From the NCBI GenBank assembly GCA_003212395.1, contig QCPU01000001.1:196354-260353 (forward strand): a stretch of DNA of 64,000 nucleotides, written 5' to 3'. This stretch comes from Prochlorococcus sp. AG-442-B03 (GTDB taxonomy: Bacteria > Cyanobacteriota > Cyanobacteriia > PCC-6307 > Cyanobiaceae). The translations under genes and the position numbers were made by a program. Positions 56,588 to 64,000 of this stretch are shown here, in pieces. The notes beneath the pieces are model-generated. The model did not search any database. It saw only the letters and a program-made list of their open reading frames with translations, and was not told the DNA's origin. Within the stretch, counting starts at the first letter, position 1. Every line of letters begins with the position of its first letter.

Positions 56588-56632
56588 ACACACTTTTTTA
56601 AATTTATACGTCAGAATGATAAAAAGAAATTT

Positions 56633-57688
56633 ATGAGCTTGTCTAACACATCTGCTAATAAGAATCTCCCTAATTCGGTTCCTAGCGAACGCTTATGGTT
56701 AAGGTCAGAATTAATGGGAACACAAGTGATAACTACTGATACTGGGAGACGGCTAGGCGTAGTTGGCGAAGTTGTTGTTGATATCGATAGAAGAGAGGTG
56801 GTCGCTTTGGGACTAAGAGATAATCCACTTACAAGATTTTTACCAGGTTTACCAAAATGGATGCCTTTAGAAAGTATAAAGCAAGTTGGAGATGTCATAT
56901 TAGTAGACTCCCTAGATTCTTTGAGTGATAGTTTTTCTCCAGAAAGATACGGGAAGGTAATTAATTGTCAAGTAATTACAGAATCTGGACAACTTTTAGG
57001 AAGAGTTCTAGGCTTTTCTTTTGATATTGAGACTGGGGATTTGATATCTCTTGTTATGGGTGCAGTTGGGGTTCCGCTTTTAGGTGAGGGAGTTTTAAGT
57101 ACTTGGGAAATACCTGTTGAGGAAATTGTAAGTAGCGGCACCGATAGGATTATTGTTTATGAAGGTGCGGAAGAGAAATTGAAGCAATTAAGTAGTGGAC
57201 TGCTTGAAAAACTTGGAGTTGGGGGTTCTTCATGGGATGAAAGGGAATCCAATGGATACTCAGCAAATCTTGTACCTGTTGAGAATCAGTTACTTTCAGG
57301 TTCTGAATCAGAACAGCAAAACAATTTGGTAGAGGAATATGAAGAAGTTGTTGAACAAGATGATTATGAAGATGATTATGAAGATGATTATGAAGATGAA
57401 CTTGAATATGTTGAAATAAAGGGTTCTGCAGAAGCAATAAATAACAGAAAAAAGCTATACATGGATAATTATGATACTGATCAGATCGAGAATCAAAATA
57501 GAGTTAATCAAATAGATGAAAAAAACAATATTGATTTTAAGCAAAAGAAACAATCAACTAGTAATTTAGCTTCGAAAAGACCAATTCAAAATTCAACTGA
57601 AACTTTTGATATTGAGCCACTAGATGAACAAAATTTAGTTCAAGATAATAACAAATCAGAAAAGTTTGAAATTGATGATCCTTGGTAA
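56633..57688 (+). CDS. PRC-barrel domain protein with acidic tail
   Basis: A 351-aa protein with two PRC-barrel-like domains: about residues 15-105 (LRSELMGTQVITTDTGRRLGVVGEVVVD, key part TDTGRRLGVVGEV) and about 105-190 (INCQVITESGQLLGRVLGFSFDIETGDL, key part ESGQLLGRVLGF). The remainder is hydrophilic and very acidic with YEDDYEDDYEDE repeats. PRC barrels occur in photosynthetic reaction centre subunit H and in RimM. Cyanobacterial relatives of this layout are poorly known. It follows smc by 45 bases and converges on the LpxB-like gene. Confidence 0.85.
   Translation: MSLSNTSANKNLPNSVPSERLWLRSELMGTQVITTDTGRRLGVVGEVVVDIDRREVVALGLRDNPLTRFLPGLPKWMPLESIKQVGDVILVDSLDSLSDSFSPERYGKVINCQVITESGQLLGRVLGFSFDIETGDLISLVMGAVGVPLLGEGVLSTWEIPVEEIVSSGTDRIIVYEGAEEKLKQLSSGLLEKLGVGGSSWDERESNGYSANLVPVENQLLSGSESEQQNNLVEEYEEVVEQDDYEDDYEDDYEDELEYVEIKGSAEAINNRKKLYMDNYDTDQIENQNRVNQIDEKNNIDFKQKKQSTSNLASKRPIQNSTETFDIEPLDEQNLVQDNNKSEKFEIDDPW
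57359..57394 (+). repeat. 12-bp tandem repeat coding DDYE
   Basis: Three perfect copies of gatgattatgaa at 57359-57370, 57371-57382 and 57383-57394, followed by a diverged fourth. They encode the acidic DDYE repeat in the PRC-barrel protein tail, and probably vary in copy number. Confidence 0.9.
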
Positions 57689-57691
57689 TTG

Positions 57692-58957
57692 TTAAAGTTT
57701 TTTTATTGAATTAAAAATTATAGAAGCAAGTTTTTCTGCAGCACCTTTATCGCCTCTTTCTTTGTGTAGATTGTCCCGAATACTTTTTAATTGATCTCTA
57801 TTTTTCATAAGAAATAATACTTCTCTTGCAATTTTTCTAGGGGCAATATTACCTATCCTTTCAGGGACAATCATTCTTTTAGCTTTAATATTTGGCCAAG
57901 CAAAAAACTTCTTTTTTTTAAAATAAAAATTCTTGATTATAAAAGTTAGGAATCTATTTACGAATGAAATTTTCCCAATTACTCCAAAAATACCATCCCA
58001 TGCATTCATCATATTTAAATGTTGGGTTGGTAGAACAACTAACATCGGAAGAGCAATTGCTGCTAATTCCGCAGTATTTGCTCCTACAGTTGTAATTGCA
58101 AGATCACATTCTTTTAATATTTCATAGCAAGGATGTTTCTTAATTAGATAAATCTTTGTATTTTTTGATGTTTCAATTAAATAATCAAAATGAGAGTCTT
58201 TGAAGTTTTTAATTGTTTTGATTTTTGATGAGTAATATTTAGCAATTGGATTTTTTTTGCTTTGAAAAAATAAATATTCACTTTTATCAGTAGTTGGCGC
58301 AATGGGAATTATAAAATTTATATTTTGATTTTCTTTAGCAATATGATCTGCAACTTCTAAGAAGAAAGGAATTCCTACAGAAAGCTTTGCTTTTTTAGAG
58401 CCAGGCAATAATGCGATGTAGTGTTTTTCTTTATTTCTTAATGATGTTGCACTATTAAGTTTGATATCTGTCATCAAATCGCCAATGACTTTACATTTAT
58501 ATTTATATTTTTTAGGTATTAACTCTTTTACTTTTACATTCATAGCAGCAATTTCGTTAGTCCATTGAGGCCATCGCGAAACCCATTCAGCATATGTGAT
58601 ATTTAAATAACCTAATCTTTTAGCTAATAAAATGCTCCAAAATTGATCCCCACCAAGGAAAATGACCGCCCCTTTTTTTGGCCAATGCGCAAAAGAATGT
58701 GGCTTTATTAATAATTTCCAAAAATTTTTGGATTTTGTAATTAATTCGAATTTATTCCATGAATTTGCTACTAAAAATTCCTTACCAGTGGCATTTGGGC
58801 AAGGAACTAGCACTAACCTAAGATTGAAATCGAGTTTATCGTCATCACATAGTGATTTTTTTATTTTGTTAAGCTCATCTACTACAGGATTTACCCATGT
58901 AGTTAATTCACCAGGACCATTGGAAACTATAACTACTGCAACTGATTTTTTTTTCAT
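57692..58957 (-). CDS. LpxB-like glycosyltransferase-fold protein
   Basis: A protein of about 421 aa from the ATG at 58957, starting MKKKSVAVVIVSNGPGEL. It has a GT-B type layout: N-terminal SNGPGELTTWVNPVVDEL near residues 11-28, AVIFLGGDQFWSILLAKRLGY near 97-118 (key part FLGGDQFWS), IALLPGSKKAKL near 183 and CDLAITTVGANTAELAAIALPMLVVLP near 290 (key part TVGANTAELAA). This resembles lipid-A-disaccharide synthase, but the family is the cyanobacterial LpxB-like group of uncertain substrate. A 22-codon upstream extension would run into the tRNA gene and is rejected. Confidence 0.8.
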   Translation of the reverse strand: MKKKSVAVVIVSNGPGELTTWVNPVVDELNKIKKSLCDDDKLDFNLRLVLVPCPNATGKEFLVANSWNKFELITKSKNFWKLLIKPHSFAHWPKKGAVIFLGGDQFWSILLAKRLGYLNITYAEWVSRWPQWTNEIAAMNVKVKELIPKKYKYKCKVIGDLMTDIKLNSATSLRNKEKHYIALLPGSKKAKLSVGIPFFLEVADHIAKENQNINFIIPIAPTTDKSEYLFFQSKKNPIAKYYSSKIKTIKNFKDSHFDYLIETSKNTKIYLIKKHPCYEILKECDLAITTVGANTAELAAIALPMLVVLPTQHLNMMNAWDGIFGVIGKISFVNRFLTFIIKNFYFKKKKFFAWPNIKAKRMIVPERIGNIAPRKIAREVLFLMKNRDQLKSIRDNLHKERGDKGAAEKLASIIFNSIKKL

Positions 58958-58982
58958 TGCAGTTAAACCAGAATATATGAAA

Positions 58983-59064
58983 TGCGGACGGCGAGACTTG
59001 AACTCGCAAGGCCGAAGCCACACGCTCCTTAGACGTGCGCGTCTACCAATTCCGCCACGTCCGC
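58983..59064 (-). tRNA. tRNA-Leu with anticodon read as AAG
   Basis: An 82-base class II cloverleaf. Acceptor arms GCGGACG and CGTCCGC pair perfectly, with discriminator A. The D stem is GCG/CGC, the anticodon stem CACGT/GCGTG (one G-U), the loop CTAAGGA, the long variable arm GGC-TTCG-GCC, and the T arm GCGAG-TTCAAGT-CTCGC. The anticodon at 59028-59030 therefore reads AAG, matching codon CUU. A34 is unusual in bacteria outside tRNA-Arg(ACG). CCA is not encoded. Confidence 0.93.
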
Positions 59065-59327
59065 AAAGGGTTTTCAGCAGCCGAGGGGATACCTAAGCCT
59101 TAAAAATATCATACATTATTGGCTGAAATAAGCATTTAGTTTTAAACGAGTATTTATGAATATGACGGATAATGTTTCTATTGCATAAAACAAATATTTA
59201 TACATATATAACGTTCTAGGTTGTATTGTAAAAAATGTCCTCTGATCACTAAAAAAATTTTGTTAAATACTTTGGCAAATAATTTTTTATTATAAATCAT
59301 TTTCATTTCTTCAATTTAATTTTCATA

Positions 59328-60677
59328 ATGGTTGAAAAAGTTTTAATTGCTAATCGTGGAGAAATAGCTTTACGAATTGTCAGAAGTTGTAGAGAACTAG
59401 GTATTGCAACTGTTGCAGTTTTTAGCACTATAGATAAAAAAGCATTGCATGTTCAGCTTGCTGATGAAGCGGTTTGCGTTGGAGATTCCTTAAGTAATAA
59501 GAGTTATTTAAATATTCCAAATATACTTGCTGCTGCTACATCGAGAGGAGTTGATGCTATTCATCCTGGTTATGGATTTCTTGCTGAAAATGATAAATTC
59601 GCTGAGATGTGTAACGATCACGGCATAGTTTTTATTGGCCCATCTCCTAAAGCTATTAGATCTATGGGAGATAAATCTACAGCTAAAGAAACTATGGAAG
59701 CAGTTGGAGTTCCAACAGTACCTGGAAGTAAAGGCTTGTTATTAAATGTTGATGAGGCTTATAAATTAGCAGATGATATTGGCTATCCGGTAATTATTAA
59801 AGCGACTGCTGGAGGAGGTGGAAGAGGCATGAGGTTGGTTGAAAACTCAGATAATCTAGAAAAAATGTTTAAAGCAGCTCAAGGCGAAGCAGAAGCAGCT
59901 TTTGGTAATGATGGTTTATATATGGAGAAATTTATAAAAAAACCAAGACATGTAGAAATTCAAATTTTGGCGGATAGGTCGGGTAATGTTGTTCATTTAG
60001 GGGAGCGAGATTGTTCAGTACAAAGAAGACATCAGAAGTTACTAGAAGAGTCTCCTAGTCCTGCAATTAACACTGAGCTAAGAAAAAAAATGGGAAACGC
60101 AGCTATTGCTGCTGCAAAAAGTATCGGCTATGAAGGAGCTGGGACAGTTGAATTTTTAGTTGATGATGAAAATAATTTTTATTTTATGGAAATGAATACT
60201 AGGATTCAAGTTGAACATCCTGTTACTGAAATGGTTACGGGAGTTGATTTAATAGCTGAACAAATTAAAATCGCAAGCGGTGCAAACTTGGATTTTAATC
60301 AGGATGATATCCATCTAAACGGTCATGCCATTGAATGTAGAATCAATGCTGAAGATCCTTCTCACAATTTCCGACCATCACCTGGAAAAATAACTGGTTG
60401 GCTCCCTCCTGGTGGTCCAGGTGTAAGGGTGGATAGTCATGTTTATACAGGCTATGAAATACCTCCTTTTTATGATTCATTAATTGGTAAATTAATAGTC
60501 TGGGGGAAAGATCGTAATACTGCGATTAAACGTATGAATAGGGCTTTAAATGAATGCGCAGTAACTGGCATTCCTACAACAATTAATTTTCATCTAACCT
60601 TACTGAATAAATCTAAATTTAAGGAAGGTAAGATACATACTAAATATGTAGAAGAAGAATTATTGCCAAATTACTGA
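59328..60677 (+). CDS. accC: Biotin carboxylase subunit of acetyl-CoA carboxylase
   Basis: ATP-dependent carboxylation of the biotin on AccB. The 449-aa protein is complete: [19 protein letters not shown] near the start (key part [10 protein letters not shown]), [10 protein letters not shown] near 79, the ATP-grasp glycine loop [10 protein letters not shown] near 162-171, the signature [16 protein letters not shown] near 285-300, and the C-terminal domain with GIPTTINFH. accB lies at 18183 in this window, so the two genes are about 41 kb apart and not in one operon, as usual in cyanobacteria. Confidence 0.97.
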   Translation: MVEKVLIANRGEIALRIVRSCRELGIATVAVFSTIDKKALHVQLADEAVCVGDSLSNKSYLNIPNILAAATSRGVDAIHPGYGFLAENDKFAEMCNDHGIVFIGPSPKAIRSMGDKSTAKETMEAVGVPTVPGSKGLLLNVDEAYKLADDIGYPVIIKATAGGGGRGMRLVENSDNLEKMFKAAQGEAEAAFGNDGLYMEKFIKKPRHVEIQILADRSGNVVHLGERDCSVQRRHQKLLEESPSPAINTELRKKMGNAAIAAAKSIGYEGAGTVEFLVDDENNFYFMEMNTRIQVEHPVTEMVTGVDLIAEQIKIASGANLDFNQDDIHLNGHAIECRINAEDPSHNFRPSPGKITGWLPPGGPGVRVDSHVYTGYEIPPFYDSLIGKLIVWGKDRNTAIKRMNRALNECAVTGIPTTINFHLTLLNKSKFKEGKIHTKYVEEELLPNY

Positions 60678-60678
60678 G

Positions 60679-60697
60679 AAAAAATCAAGTGATTTTT
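60679..60697. terminator. Bidirectional A/T hairpin between accC and the YggT gene
   Basis: AAAAAAT and ATTTTT pair around the loop CAAGTG in the 18-base gap between two convergent stops. Each strand gets a run of T after the stem, so it can serve as terminator in both directions. Confidence 0.4.
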
Positions 60698-61010
60698 ATG
60701 AAATATGTGTATGCAATGCAAGTTTTATAAGCCCTTGCTGACCTACTAAAATTTCTCTTAAAAAGCTTATAACTCCAATCCAAATTACGGGTCCAACATC
60801 AACTCCTCCAATAGGAGGAATTAATTTTCTTGTTCTATTAAGAATAGAGCTTGATGGAATTGAAATTAATAACCAAAAACCTTTACTTAAATCAATTTTT
60901 GGGTACCAAGTAAGAATTAATCTTATTAGAAAAACTACAGTTAGATATGAAAGAGAAATTCCTAAACTAACATCTAAAATTTGAAGAGAGTTTACAAGCA
61001 AGGAAATCAC
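60696..61010 (-). CDS. YggT family membrane protein
   Basis: A 104-aa membrane protein of the YggT (Ycf19) family, with hydrophobic segments near residues 14-36 (LGISLSYLTVVFLIRLILTW) and 72-90, and the family linker YPKIDLSKGFWLLISIPSSSILNRTRKLIPPIGGVDVGPVI, recognised by the TRKLIPPIGGVDVGP element. Plastid and cyanobacterial YggT proteins affect nucleoid distribution or thylakoid/cofactor assembly (CCB3 is a relative). It is convergent with accC and divergent from psbX. Confidence 0.88.
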   Translation of the reverse strand: MISLLVNSLQILDVSLGISLSYLTVVFLIRLILTWYPKIDLSKGFWLLISIPSSSILNRTRKLIPPIGGVDVGPVIWIGVISFLREILVGQQGLIKLALHTHIS

Positions 61011-61041
61011 AATTATTTAATTCATCTTAATAAATAACCCA

Positions 61042-61069
61042 TTGAAACGTATTTAATTCGTATTATAAA
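61042..61069 (+). promoter_or_regulatory. Candidate psbX promoter
   Basis: TTGAAA at 61042-61047 and TATAAA at 61064-61069 are separated by 16 bases, close to the sigma-70 consensus layout, and lie 22 bases before the psbX GTG. This is the best -35/-10 pair I found in the window. Confidence 0.45.
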
Positions 61070-61091
61070 TTGAGAATTTAATATTTAAAAC

Positions 61092-61277
61092 GTGTTTCAA
61101 ATCTCAAATTTATTACTAGCCGCAGATTTTTCTGCTGAAGTTGCAAATAATTCCGCAGTTGGAATGATAGGTAGTTTTATTGCAGCGGCTTTACTTATCG
61201 TTATTCCAGCCACTGCATTTTTGATTTTTGTCAGTCAGAAAGATTCCCTAGATCGTACTTCTACTGGAAGACGCTAG
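61092..61277 (+). CDS. psbX: Photosystem II protein PsbX
   Basis: A 61-aa thylakoid membrane protein at the edge of PSII near cytochrome b559, affecting quinone exchange. A short lumenal N-terminal part ([19 protein letters not shown]) is followed by one membrane helix near residues 23-46 ([21 protein letters not shown]) and the stroma-side end [14 protein letters not shown], which matches the PsbX ending. The Prochlorococcus form is longer at the N-terminus than the roughly 40-aa form of other cyanobacteria. The start is GTG. ycf66 follows after 80 bases. Confidence 0.85.
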   Translation: MFQISNLLLAADFSAEVANNSAVGMIGSFIAAALLIVIPATAFLIFVSQKDSLDRTSTGRR

Positions 61278-61346
61278 TTTTTGTAGAAGTTTTAAGTACA
61301 CTATATATATAGGGGATTTAAGTAACCCTTTAAAAAATAAATTTTT

Positions 61347-61350
61347 GGAG
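61347..61350 (+). promoter_or_regulatory. Shine-Dalgarno site deciding the ycf66 GTG start
   Basis: GGAG with seven bases before the GTG at 61358 is a well-placed ribosome binding site. It supports GTG over a downstream codon, which matters because the first membrane segment follows almost at once. Confidence 0.6.
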
Positions 61351-61357
61351 AAAGATC

Positions 61358-62290
61358 GTGGTCAATGCTAGTCTAAATTGGGCCAGTATTGTTGGTATTG
61401 TCCTCGCAGTATGTGGGGGAGGCCTTTATTTCTTGAGGTCTTTTAAACCTGCATTAGCAAGAGATTATGATGTTTTTTTTGCAGCTATAGGACTTTTGTG
61501 CGGGGGAATATTATTTTTTCAAGGCTGGAGGTTAGATCCCATCCTTCAGTTTGGTCAGTTTTTATTAGCAGGAACCACAGTTTTTTTCGCATATGAAAGT
61601 GTGCGATTGAGAGGAGTCGCTACTGATCAAGCAAGAAGGTCATCTTATTTTGATGATGATCCTATTTCTGATGTGCCCAGAAATTCTAGAGGTCGATTTA
61701 ATGACGATTACGATAGGTTTGAAGAGGCTGAAAGACCATCAAGAAGATTTAAACCTCAAGAAGAAGAATTTGAAGAAGATTATATGGAGGGAAGACCTCG
61801 TAGGAGGAATGTTTCGAGAGCTATACCTTCTGCGGCTGCAAGCAGAAGCAGGCCATCTACAAGAGAAGTAGATCAGTTTGAAAATGAGGAACCTATAAGA
61901 AGAAGAAGAAGACAGACTCCTGAAAATAAAAATAGTAATCAATCAGAAGGAAATAACTTTGGTGAGAGACGCAACTTATCTCGCAATGAAGTTAAAACAG
62001 GATCAAGACCTAAGATGAATCGGACAGTTTCTAGACAAGATAATATTTCTTCACCTGATTCTTCTACTCTATCAAGAAAGAAACCTATAAGATCTCCTAT
62101 CAGGCAGCAAAGTTCAGCAGCTCAAGTAGAAGATGCTGCATTCAAAGATACTGATCCAGTAAAAAAAACTCGTGAGAATCGTAGAGTAAGCTCTTCAGCC
62201 CGAACAACTTCAAAAAATCAAAATGGTAGATATACCGTAGGAACAAACAAAAGGAAACCCAGAGATAACAGCTCTAGATTTGATGATTAA
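61358..62290 (+). CDS. ycf66: Ycf66 family protein
   Basis: A 310-aa protein. The first 90 residues carry the Ycf66 domain with three hydrophobic segments (ASIVGIVLAVCGGGLYFL, YDVFFAAIGLLCGGILFFQG, and FGQFLLAGTTVFFAYESVRLRG, in order). The remaining 220 residues are a disordered Arg/Ser/Glu-rich tail with RRRRR-type clusters. Ycf66 is kept in cyanobacteria and some plastids, its role unknown. The start is GTG, supported by ggag seven bases upstream (61347-61350), one of the few clear ribosome binding sites here. It overlaps nothing and ends against the hli stop. Confidence 0.9.
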   Translation: MVNASLNWASIVGIVLAVCGGGLYFLRSFKPALARDYDVFFAAIGLLCGGILFFQGWRLDPILQFGQFLLAGTTVFFAYESVRLRGVATDQARRSSYFDDDPISDVPRNSRGRFNDDYDRFEEAERPSRRFKPQEEEFEEDYMEGRPRRRNVSRAIPSAAASRSRPSTREVDQFENEEPIRRRRRQTPENKNSNQSEGNNFGERRNLSRNEVKTGSRPKMNRTVSRQDNISSPDSSTLSRKKPIRSPIRQQSSAAQVEDAAFKDTDPVKKTRENRRVSSSARTTSKNQNGRYTVGTNKRKPRDNSSRFDD

Positions 62291-62566
62291 TTATAAGATT
62301 CCTGACCATTTTAAAAACGATTGTCGACTAAATAATTCAATTAATATTATTGCTAGGAATCCTATCATCGCAAATCTTCCATTAGTTATTTCAGAATAAC
62401 TACTCCAGCCGAATTGATATTCATCTTCAATATCACTTGATTTTTCATCTAATTTATTGTCTTCAGTTTGCTCATTGATGTAATTTGCATCTTTCTGCTG
62501 TTCTATAAAACTCTCATTCTCTAAATTAGTGACTTCTGAGTTAGTTTGTTCTTCTTTAGGATTCAT
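62291..62566 (-). CDS. hli: High-light-inducible (Hli/SCP) chlorophyll-binding protein
   Basis: A 91-aa one-helix protein of the extended LHC/ELIP family that protects photosystems under light stress and helps chlorophyll recycling. The helix carries the signature EITNGRFAMIGFLAIILIEL (Glu, Asn, Arg pattern of E-x-x-N-G-R-x-A-M) near residues 59-78. The N-terminal 50 residues are acidic and Asn/Glu-rich, longer than in the smallest phage-type Hlis. It lies eight bases from the upstream ABC transporter gene on the same strand and abuts the convergent ycf66 stop. Confidence 0.92.
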   Translation of the reverse strand: MNPKEEQTNSEVTNLENESFIEQQKDANYINEQTEDNKLDEKSSDIEDEYQFGWSSYSEITNGRFAMIGFLAIILIELFSRQSFLKWSGIL

Positions 62567-62574
62567 TTTTTTTT

Positions 62575-64000
62575 CTAATCCTTAAAATTATACTTATCAG
62601 AAGTCAATAATTTCCAGTCTCCTTGTCCATTTAATTCTAAAATATTTTCATGAAAATCTTTTAAACTAGGTCTATGCCCAACACTAATCAGAGAAAGTTC
62701 TCGTTCCTTTAGTAAACTATATAGTTTTTTTTCAGTGTCAATATCTAAAGCACTTGTTGCTTCATCAAGTACTGCAAATCTCGGGGAATTTAGTAATAGT
62801 CTTGCAAAAGCCAATCTTTGTTGCTCACCAAGAGAAAGAATTCGTGGCCAATCTTGTTTGATATCAAGATTAGGATACCGATCCACTAAAGTTTTTAAAT
62901 TAACTTCTTTAAGGACGGATGTTAAATGTTCATCACTATATTTCGCAACTTCTGTTGGGTAACATAATTGTTCTCTTAAAGAGCCTAATAGCATATAAGG
63001 CTTTTGAGGGATAAATAATAAGTCTCCCGTTTTTGGTTTTTGTACTATACCTTTCCTTGGTTCCCATAAACCACTTATCATTCTTAATAATGATGTTTTC
63101 CCGCATCCTGAAGGTCCTACAACTAAAAGGGATTGTTTTGCTTCAATACTTAGATTTAAATTTTTAATGATGGCTTTTTTAGAACCTGGAGGGCAAAGAT
63201 TAGCGTTATTAATAAGTATTGATGAATAATTAGGAATAATATTTTGATTTCTTGTAGGTTGAATTTTACTGATGGATTCAACTTTCGATTGAAATCCTTC
63301 TAAACGGCTTATTCCGGCTGTGAATTTTGCTAGTTCTTCTATCTGATTAACAACAAAGAATAATGATCCTTCAACTATATTGAAAGCAAAAATTGATTGG
63401 TTAAAACTACCAAAATCTATTTCGCCAGTAAAATAAGCAGCTGACATTATTAAATAAGGAATAAAAACACCCGCGTAAGTAGTTGATCTCCGCATTACAT
63501 CAATAATCACTCTCCAAATAATTAATAAATTAAAGTTATTTACAACTTCAAGTAATCGTCTTTCAGTTTCAGTCTTTTCTGGTTTTTCTCCAGCATAAAA
63601 AGCTATTGATTCTGCATTATCTCTAATATGAACTAAGCCATATCTAAAGTCAGCTTCATAACGAAGCTGATTATAGTCAAGTTTCACTAGTTTTCTTCCG
63701 GAAATTATAAGAATTGAAGTAGCAAAAGCAGCATAACCAAAAAGCGATAAAGTTAGATTTCTGCTGATATTCCATAGGATTAAAATGTTAAGGGAGAAAG
63801 TTAGTAAAGCATCAAAAATACCTAATGTGAAATTTAGGCTTTGACTTGTAAACGCTTTTGTATCTTCTGTAATCCTTTGATCTGGGTTATCAACATCAGT
63901 GGCTTCATCATTAGGATTTAAGGTGTAATAGGCATTATTTGTCATGTAGTCAGATACTAATTTTTTGGTAAGCCAATCCCTCCAGATGATTCCTAGTTTA
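62575..64000 (-). CDS. ABC transporter (ABCD/SbmA-BacA-like), N-terminus beyond the window
   Basis: A fused permease-ATPase half-transporter. The frame stays open to the window edge: above the internal Met at 63945 it reads on as WRDWLTKKLVSDY, a typical element of the family, so the true start is off the window. Membrane segments are seen, then the ATPase with Walker A GPSGCGKTSLLR, the signature LSLGEQQRLAFARLL and Walker B FAVLDEATSALD. The DNPDQRITED element marks the ABC_membrane_2 type, whose relatives move acyl-CoA, vitamin B12 or peptides. Substrate unknown. hli follows closely, so the two may be cotranscribed. Confidence 0.85.
   Translation of the reverse strand, partial: KLGIIWRDWLTKKLVSDYMTNNAYYTLNPNDEATDVDNPDQRITEDTKAFTSQSLNFTLGIFDALLTFSLNILILWNISRNLTLSLFGYAAFATSILIISGRKLVKLDYNQLRYEADFRYGLVHIRDNAESIAFYAGEKPEKTETERRLLEVVNNFNLLIIWRVIIDVMRRSTTYAGVFIPYLIMSAAYFTGEIDFGSFNQSIFAFNIVEGSLFFVVNQIEELAKFTAGISRLEGFQSKVESISKIQPTRNQNIIPNYSSILINNANLCPPGSKKAIIKNLNLSIEAKQSLLVVGPSGCGKTSLLRMISGLWEPRKGIVQKPKTGDLLFIPQKPYMLLGSLREQLCYPTEVAKYSDEHLTSVLKEVNLKTLVDRYPNLDIKQDWPRILSLGEQQRLAFARLLLNSPRFAVLDEATSALDIDTEKKLYSLLKERELSLISVGHRPSLKDFHENILELNGQGDWKLLTSDKYNFKD

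Noticed and set aside
58958-59023. N-terminal extension of the LpxB-like gene
   Set aside because: It reads through the tRNA-Leu gene and adds residues foreign to the family; the internal ATG is the natural start.

Overview
The window is about 30% G+C, gene-dense, and reads as a chromosomal segment of a marine picocyanobacterium, most likely a high-light-type Prochlorococcus. The evidence is photosynthesis genes (psbX, ycf66, a high-light-inducible protein, a flavodiiron protein pair, a TLP40-like lumenal cyclophilin), a circularly permuted two-piece tmRNA whose tag is ANKIVSFSRQTAPVAA, a cyanobacterial NADP-type GAPDH, tiny intergenic gaps, overlapping convergent gene ends, frequent TTG/GTG starts and few clear Shine-Dalgarno sites. 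Genus assignment is from recognition of gene content and sequence style, not from a search.

Layout. 1-8.0 kb: queG (cut by the left edge), a DUF502 membrane protein, nusB, ftsY, an RsbU-type phosphatase, argH, a glycine-rich RNA-binding protein and a tRNA-dihydrouridine synthase. 8.0-11.6 kb: msrB with a Tat-like leader, grpE-dnaJ, a TusA-like protein and rsgA. 11.6-20.6 kb: ebfC, murB-murC, gap2, thiL, the cyclophilin, efp-accB, pdxA and an SDR-type epimerase. 20.6-26.7 kb: small hypotheticals, an HNH protein, a half-size AbrB-type membrane protein, a class V aminotransferase, cbiD and guaA.

26.7-31.0 kb is the most accessory-looking stretch. It has a spaced repeat, a MORN-repeat membrane protein with a 357-bp internal period, a VanZ-like protein overlapping an OB-fold-like exported protein, a stand-alone PD-(D/E)XK nuclease and two small hypotheticals. 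31.0-46.9 kb is again housekeeping: PBP2, the flv3-flv1-flavin reductase operon, alaS, speA, ndk, thiO, gatB, coaE and argJ.

46.9-53 kb holds an orphan ParA ATPase overlapping a small membrane protein, an aldo/keto reductase, the permuted ssrA gene, an RlmL-like methyltransferase, a YqjD/YqjE-like membrane pair, a 51-aa membrane peptide and a small LigD-phosphoesterase-like protein. 53-64 kb holds smc, a PRC-barrel protein, an LpxB-like glycosyltransferase, a tRNA-Leu whose anticodon reads AAG, accC, a YggT protein, psbX, ycf66, an Hli protein and an ABC transporter cut by the right edge.

Functional links within the window: accB and accC are two subunits of acetyl-CoA carboxylase; argH and argJ make arginine, which speA consumes; thiO and thiL serve thiamine; murB, murC and PBP2 serve peptidoglycan; grpE and dnaJ are the Hsp70 co-chaperones; flv1 and flv3 are a photosynthetic electron valve. 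I saw no rRNA, insertion sequence, prophage or CRISPR array. The best candidates for undescribed biology are the ParA plus membrane-partner pair, the A34 tRNA-Leu, the MORN region with its neighbours, and the small proteins around smc and ssrA.
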